Assembly: GCA_029263235.1 (NCBI GenBank)
Contig: JAJCXW010000165.1
Span: forward strand, 1 to 38,402
Reading direction: 5' to 3'
Length of the DNA stretch: 38,402 bases
From: Acidimicrobiales bacterium
GTDB taxonomy: Bacteria > Actinomycetota > Acidimicrobiia > Acidimicrobiales > Aldehydirespiratoraceae
A program made the translations under genes and the position numbers. The notes beneath the pieces are model-generated. The model saw nothing but the letters and a program-made list of their open reading frames with translations. It did no database searches and was not told the DNA's origin. Shown piece after piece: positions 36,751-38,402 of the stretch (its first letter is position 1; each line of letters begins with the position of its first letter).

Positions 36751-37436
36751 GTTCTTGTCAGTCGGTAGGCGCGGTCGGTGTGGTGCTGAGTGAAGCCGAG
36801 TCGGGCGTAGACAGCGTTGGCGGGGGCATTGTCGCTCTCGACGTAAAGCATCCCATCGTAGATTCCCTGACCGCAGAGCCACTCCAGACCGGCCAGTGTC
36901 ATCGGACCTCCCAGACTGCGTCCATGAAAGTCAGGGTCGAGGGCGATGACGTAGATCTCTCCGAGCTTGGGGATGGTGTCGGAATGGATCTTGGTCCAGC
37001 AGAACCCGGCGAGACGATCGTCGAGATGAAGGAGACGAAGTCCCTCGGGATCGAACCAGGGCTCGGACATGGTCGCCCGAAGCGAGGCTTCGGTCATGCC
37101 GCCCTGTTCGGGGTGCCAATGGAAGGCACGATTGTTGACACTGATCAGCTCGGCGATGTCGTCGTCGACGATCCCTCTGGTGGCGAGTTCGGACGATGCG
37201 GCGGGAAGGAGGCGCCGGAGCTGCCAGAGATCGCGGTAGGGCACGAAGCCGGCGAGGATGGCCGAGTGGTGGCTCACCGGATCGACGTGGTGCAGCCAGA
37301 GTTGAATCGTCCCGCCGGGGCACTCGTCCACCGCCGCGCCGAGGTCGGCAGCCAGGTCTCGCGAGCCGGCGGGTTCGGTGACGTCGACAAGCCACATGTC
37401 TTCGCCTTCGGATGGTCCGGTGATCTGCAATGTCAC
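36747..37436 (-). CDS. mshD: Mycothiol synthase
   Basis: The 229-aa enzyme acetylates Cys-GlcN-Ins to give mycothiol, the main low-molecular-weight thiol of actinobacteria. The MshD signatures are ISVNNRAFHWHPEQGGMT, LAGFCWTKIHS, and GEIYVIALDPDFHGRSLGGPMTLAG, which is the C-terminal GNAT acetyl-CoA site. ARLGF closes the domain. Mycobacterial MshD is ~315 aa with two GNAT halves; here the N-terminal half is short and degenerate. The track starts at 37532 (TTG) and an ATG lies at 37499. GTG 37436 is preferred because it follows TATTCT by exactly 6 nt and leaves room for the nth promoter. It overlaps rlmN by ATGA. Confidence 0.92.
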   Translation of the reverse strand: MTLQITGPSEGEDMWLVDVTEPAGSRDLAADLGAAVDECPGGTIQLWLHHVDPVSHHSAILAGFVPYRDLWQLRRLLPAASSELATRGIVDDDIAELISVNNRAFHWHPEQGGMTEASLRATMSEPWFDPEGLRLLHLDDRLAGFCWTKIHSDTIPKLGEIYVIALDPDFHGRSLGGPMTLAGLEWLCGQGIYDGMLYVESDNAPANAVYARLGFTQHHTDRAYRLTRT

Positions 37437-37442
37437 CCATGG

Positions 37443-37448
37443 AGAATA
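37443..37448 (-). promoter_or_regulatory. Candidate -10 element of a leaderless mshD promoter
   Basis: On the minus strand TATTCT is followed by CCATGG (6 nt) and then GTG 37436. This supports the later start of mshD. It shares a 61-bp divergent region with the nth promoter. Confidence 0.5.
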
Positions 37449-37485
37449 TCCACTGAGCGGAGCGGTGGACCCCAAGTGGCGTCGA

Positions 37486-37491
37486 TAGTGT
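37486..37491 (+). promoter_or_regulatory. Candidate -10 element of a leaderless nth promoter
   Basis: TAGTGT is followed by CCGGTC (6 nt) and then ATG 37498, with no Shine-Dalgarno. It is the same spacing as at the Rrf2, YyaL-like and mshD genes. Confidence 0.5.
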
Positions 37492-37497
37492 CCGGTC

Positions 37498-38139
37498 ATG
37501 GCCAGACCGAGAACACCCAACGGACGTGCCAAGCGAGTACATGAGCGCTTGGCCCTGGAGTATCCCGAGGCTGTGTGCGAACTCGATCACGAGGACGCGT
37601 TTCAGCTGCTCGCCGCGACCATTCTCTCGGCTCAGGCCACCGACGTTGGAGTCAACAAGGCCACGCCCGGATTGTTCGCCCGATTCCCCGACCCGTGGAG
37701 TTTGTCGGTGGTCGATCCTGAGGATGTCGAACCCCTCGTCGACACGATCGGGCTGTTTCGCCAGAAATCGAAGAGCCTCGTGGGTATGGCCCGCATGCTC
37801 GTGGAGGACTACGAGGGGGAGGTGCCGGTGGCCATGGCCGACCTTGTCCGGCTGCCCGGCGTTGGCCGCAAGACGGCCAATGTCGTGCGCAGTGTGGCTC
37901 TTGGCCAACCCGGGCTTCCGGTCGATACCCACGTCAAACGTTTGAGCAATCTGCTCGGTCTCACCACCGAGACCGACCCGGTGAAGATCGAGATGGAGCT
38001 CAATCCAATGGTGCCGGCGGCCGAGCGAGGAGAGTTCAGCCTCCGGATGATCTTGCATGGACGCAGGGTTTGCTCGGCCCGCAAGCCCAGTTGTGGTGAG
38101 TGCGTTCTCAACGACTTCTGCCCCTCGTCACGGATTTGA
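37498..38139 (+). CDS. nth: Endonuclease III
   Basis: The 213-aa DNA glycosylase/AP-lyase removes oxidised pyrimidines. The helix-hairpin-helix LVRLPGVGRKTANV contains the catalytic Lys and LPVDTHVKRL the catalytic Asp. The C-terminal 4Fe-4S site is C-x6-C-x2-C-x5-C (VCSARKPSCGECVLNDFC). Length and architecture match the E. coli enzyme. It starts at ATG 37498 with a likely leaderless promoter, divergent from mshD. Confidence 0.96.
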   Translation: MARPRTPNGRAKRVHERLALEYPEAVCELDHEDAFQLLAATILSAQATDVGVNKATPGLFARFPDPWSLSVVDPEDVEPLVDTIGLFRQKSKSLVGMARMLVEDYEGEVPVAMADLVRLPGVGRKTANVVRSVALGQPGLPVDTHVKRLSNLLGLTTETDPVKIEMELNPMVPAAERGEFSLRMILHGRRVCSARKPSCGECVLNDFCPSSRI

Positions 38140-38152
38140 CCGTACTTTTGGG

Positions 38153-38190
38153 GTTATTTACCTCTAGAAAACGAAATTTGGTAAATCAAC
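38153..38190. repeat. AT-rich inverted repeat after nth
   Basis: GTTATTTACC (38153-38162) and GGTAAATCAAC (38180-38190) pair with one bulged base around a 17-nt loop. The stretch from 38143 to 38200 is far more AT-rich than the rest of the window. It begins 14 nt after the nth stop. No T-run follows the second arm, so an operator or processing site is as likely as a terminator. Confidence 0.4.
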
Positions 38191-38248
38191 ACGAAGATTG
38201 TCCAGATGGGGTATGCGCGACGCACCCGTCTCGGGCTATATTGCCCCC

Positions 38249-38351
38249 ACGGCCGGGCTCCCGCCGCTCGGCCGAAAATGGTGACACGAGGGATCCGCCG
38301 CCCTGTGTCGCCGGCGGCCGTCTCCTTCACGGAGGCGGCCGCTTTCCTTTT
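38249..38351 (+). ncRNA. Candidate structured RNA or attenuator leader with three successive hairpins
   Basis: A TATATT -10 element (38237-38242) precedes the row of hairpins by about 7 nt. Hairpin A has CGGCCG/CGGCCG arms (38250-38274). Hairpin B pairs GGTGACAC..AGGG with CCCTGTGTCGCC (38280-38312) with one bulge and one G-U. Hairpin C is a strong intrinsic terminator (38314-38342 plus T-rich tail). Bases 38295-38300 (CCGCCG) can instead pair with 38312-38317 (CGGCGG), which would break both B and C. This could be a small RNA or a 5' leader of the gene starting near 38370. I could not match it to a known riboswitch. Confidence 0.4.
38314..38351 (+). terminator. Strong intrinsic terminator
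   Basis: GCGGCCGTCTCC and GGAGGCGGCCGC form a 12-bp stem with one G-U pair and a TTCAC loop, followed by TTTCCTTTT. It may end nth transcription, a small RNA, or act as an attenuator. Confidence 0.8.
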
Positions 38352-38369
38352 CACGCCAGGGTCTTCGGT

Positions 38370-38402
38370 GTGATCAATGCAGCGACCGGCCTATCGCTCG
38401 GA
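38370..38402 (+). CDS. Possible start of a gene cut by the window edge
   Basis: From GTG 38370 the frame reads VINAATGLSLG to the edge, 11 codons with no stop. The short sequence is faintly like the opening of ABC-F ATPases (MI-A--LSL), but 11 residues are far too few to decide. It sits about 19 nt after the terminator tail. No strong Shine-Dalgarno is seen. Confidence 0.2.
   Translation, partial: MINAATGLSLG

Noticed and set aside
38154-38354. 66-aa minus-strand ORF at the right edge
   Set aside because: It runs through an inverted repeat and a terminator hairpin and has no codon bias or motif.

Overview
The window is a high-GC bacterial chromosome segment, very probably from the phylum Actinomycetota. 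The best lineage markers are a mycothiol synthase (MshD), a bacterial proteasome activator (Bpa/PafE) with a C-terminal GTYL tail, menaquinone genes and the order lspA-rluD-dnaE. The class Acidimicrobiia fits the PurSL-type FGAM synthase and the overall character, but that is an impression, not a demonstration. No rRNA, tRNA, insertion sequence, phage gene or CRISPR array was seen.

Layout. (1) Positions 1-7940 are core genes: a DksA/TraR-like protein with a histone-H1-like lysine tail, lspA, rluD, a convergent Rrf2 regulator, a type I phosphodiesterase, the proteasome activator and dnaE with an intact PHP domain. (2) Positions 8053-11594 are an accessory stretch on the plus strand: a GNAT-like unknown, a nitroreductase, a DUF35 Zn-ribbon/OB protein paired with an SCP-x-type thiolase, and an orphan. 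(3) Positions 11595-17395 on the minus strand hold hrpA and a YyaL/SSP411-type thioredoxin-domain protein. (4) Positions 17606-23519 are a complete Dpp/Opp-type peptide ABC importer, with a perfect 11-bp hairpin between the binding protein and the first permease, followed by a small membrane protein. (5) Positions 24068-34512 are a compact purine operon, purSL-purQ-purC-purE-purF-purD-purM-purN, running with a 4-nt overlap into menA. (6) Positions 34553-37436 on the minus strand are mshD-rlmN and, after a small gap, a membrane protein overlapping menG. (7) nth runs to the right edge. It is followed by an AT-rich inverted repeat and a row of three hairpins ending in a strong intrinsic terminator, just upstream of what may be the start of another gene.

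How the genes work together. The purine cluster encodes the steps from PRPP to SAICAR except PurK; PurB and PurH are also absent from the window. MenA and MenG carry out the last two steps of menaquinone synthesis and converge on each other. Translational coupling is widespread: many neighbouring genes overlap by ATGA or GTGA.

Nothing here is clearly a new multi-gene system. The items most worth a second look are non-coding. They are a cluster of helically phased DnaA-box-like sites in the dnaE promoter, a recurring TANNNT-N6-(A/G)TG arrangement that suggests leaderless transcription, an inverted repeat placed directly against the purSL start, and the three-hairpin element at the right edge. 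All calls come from reading the sequence; no database search was run.
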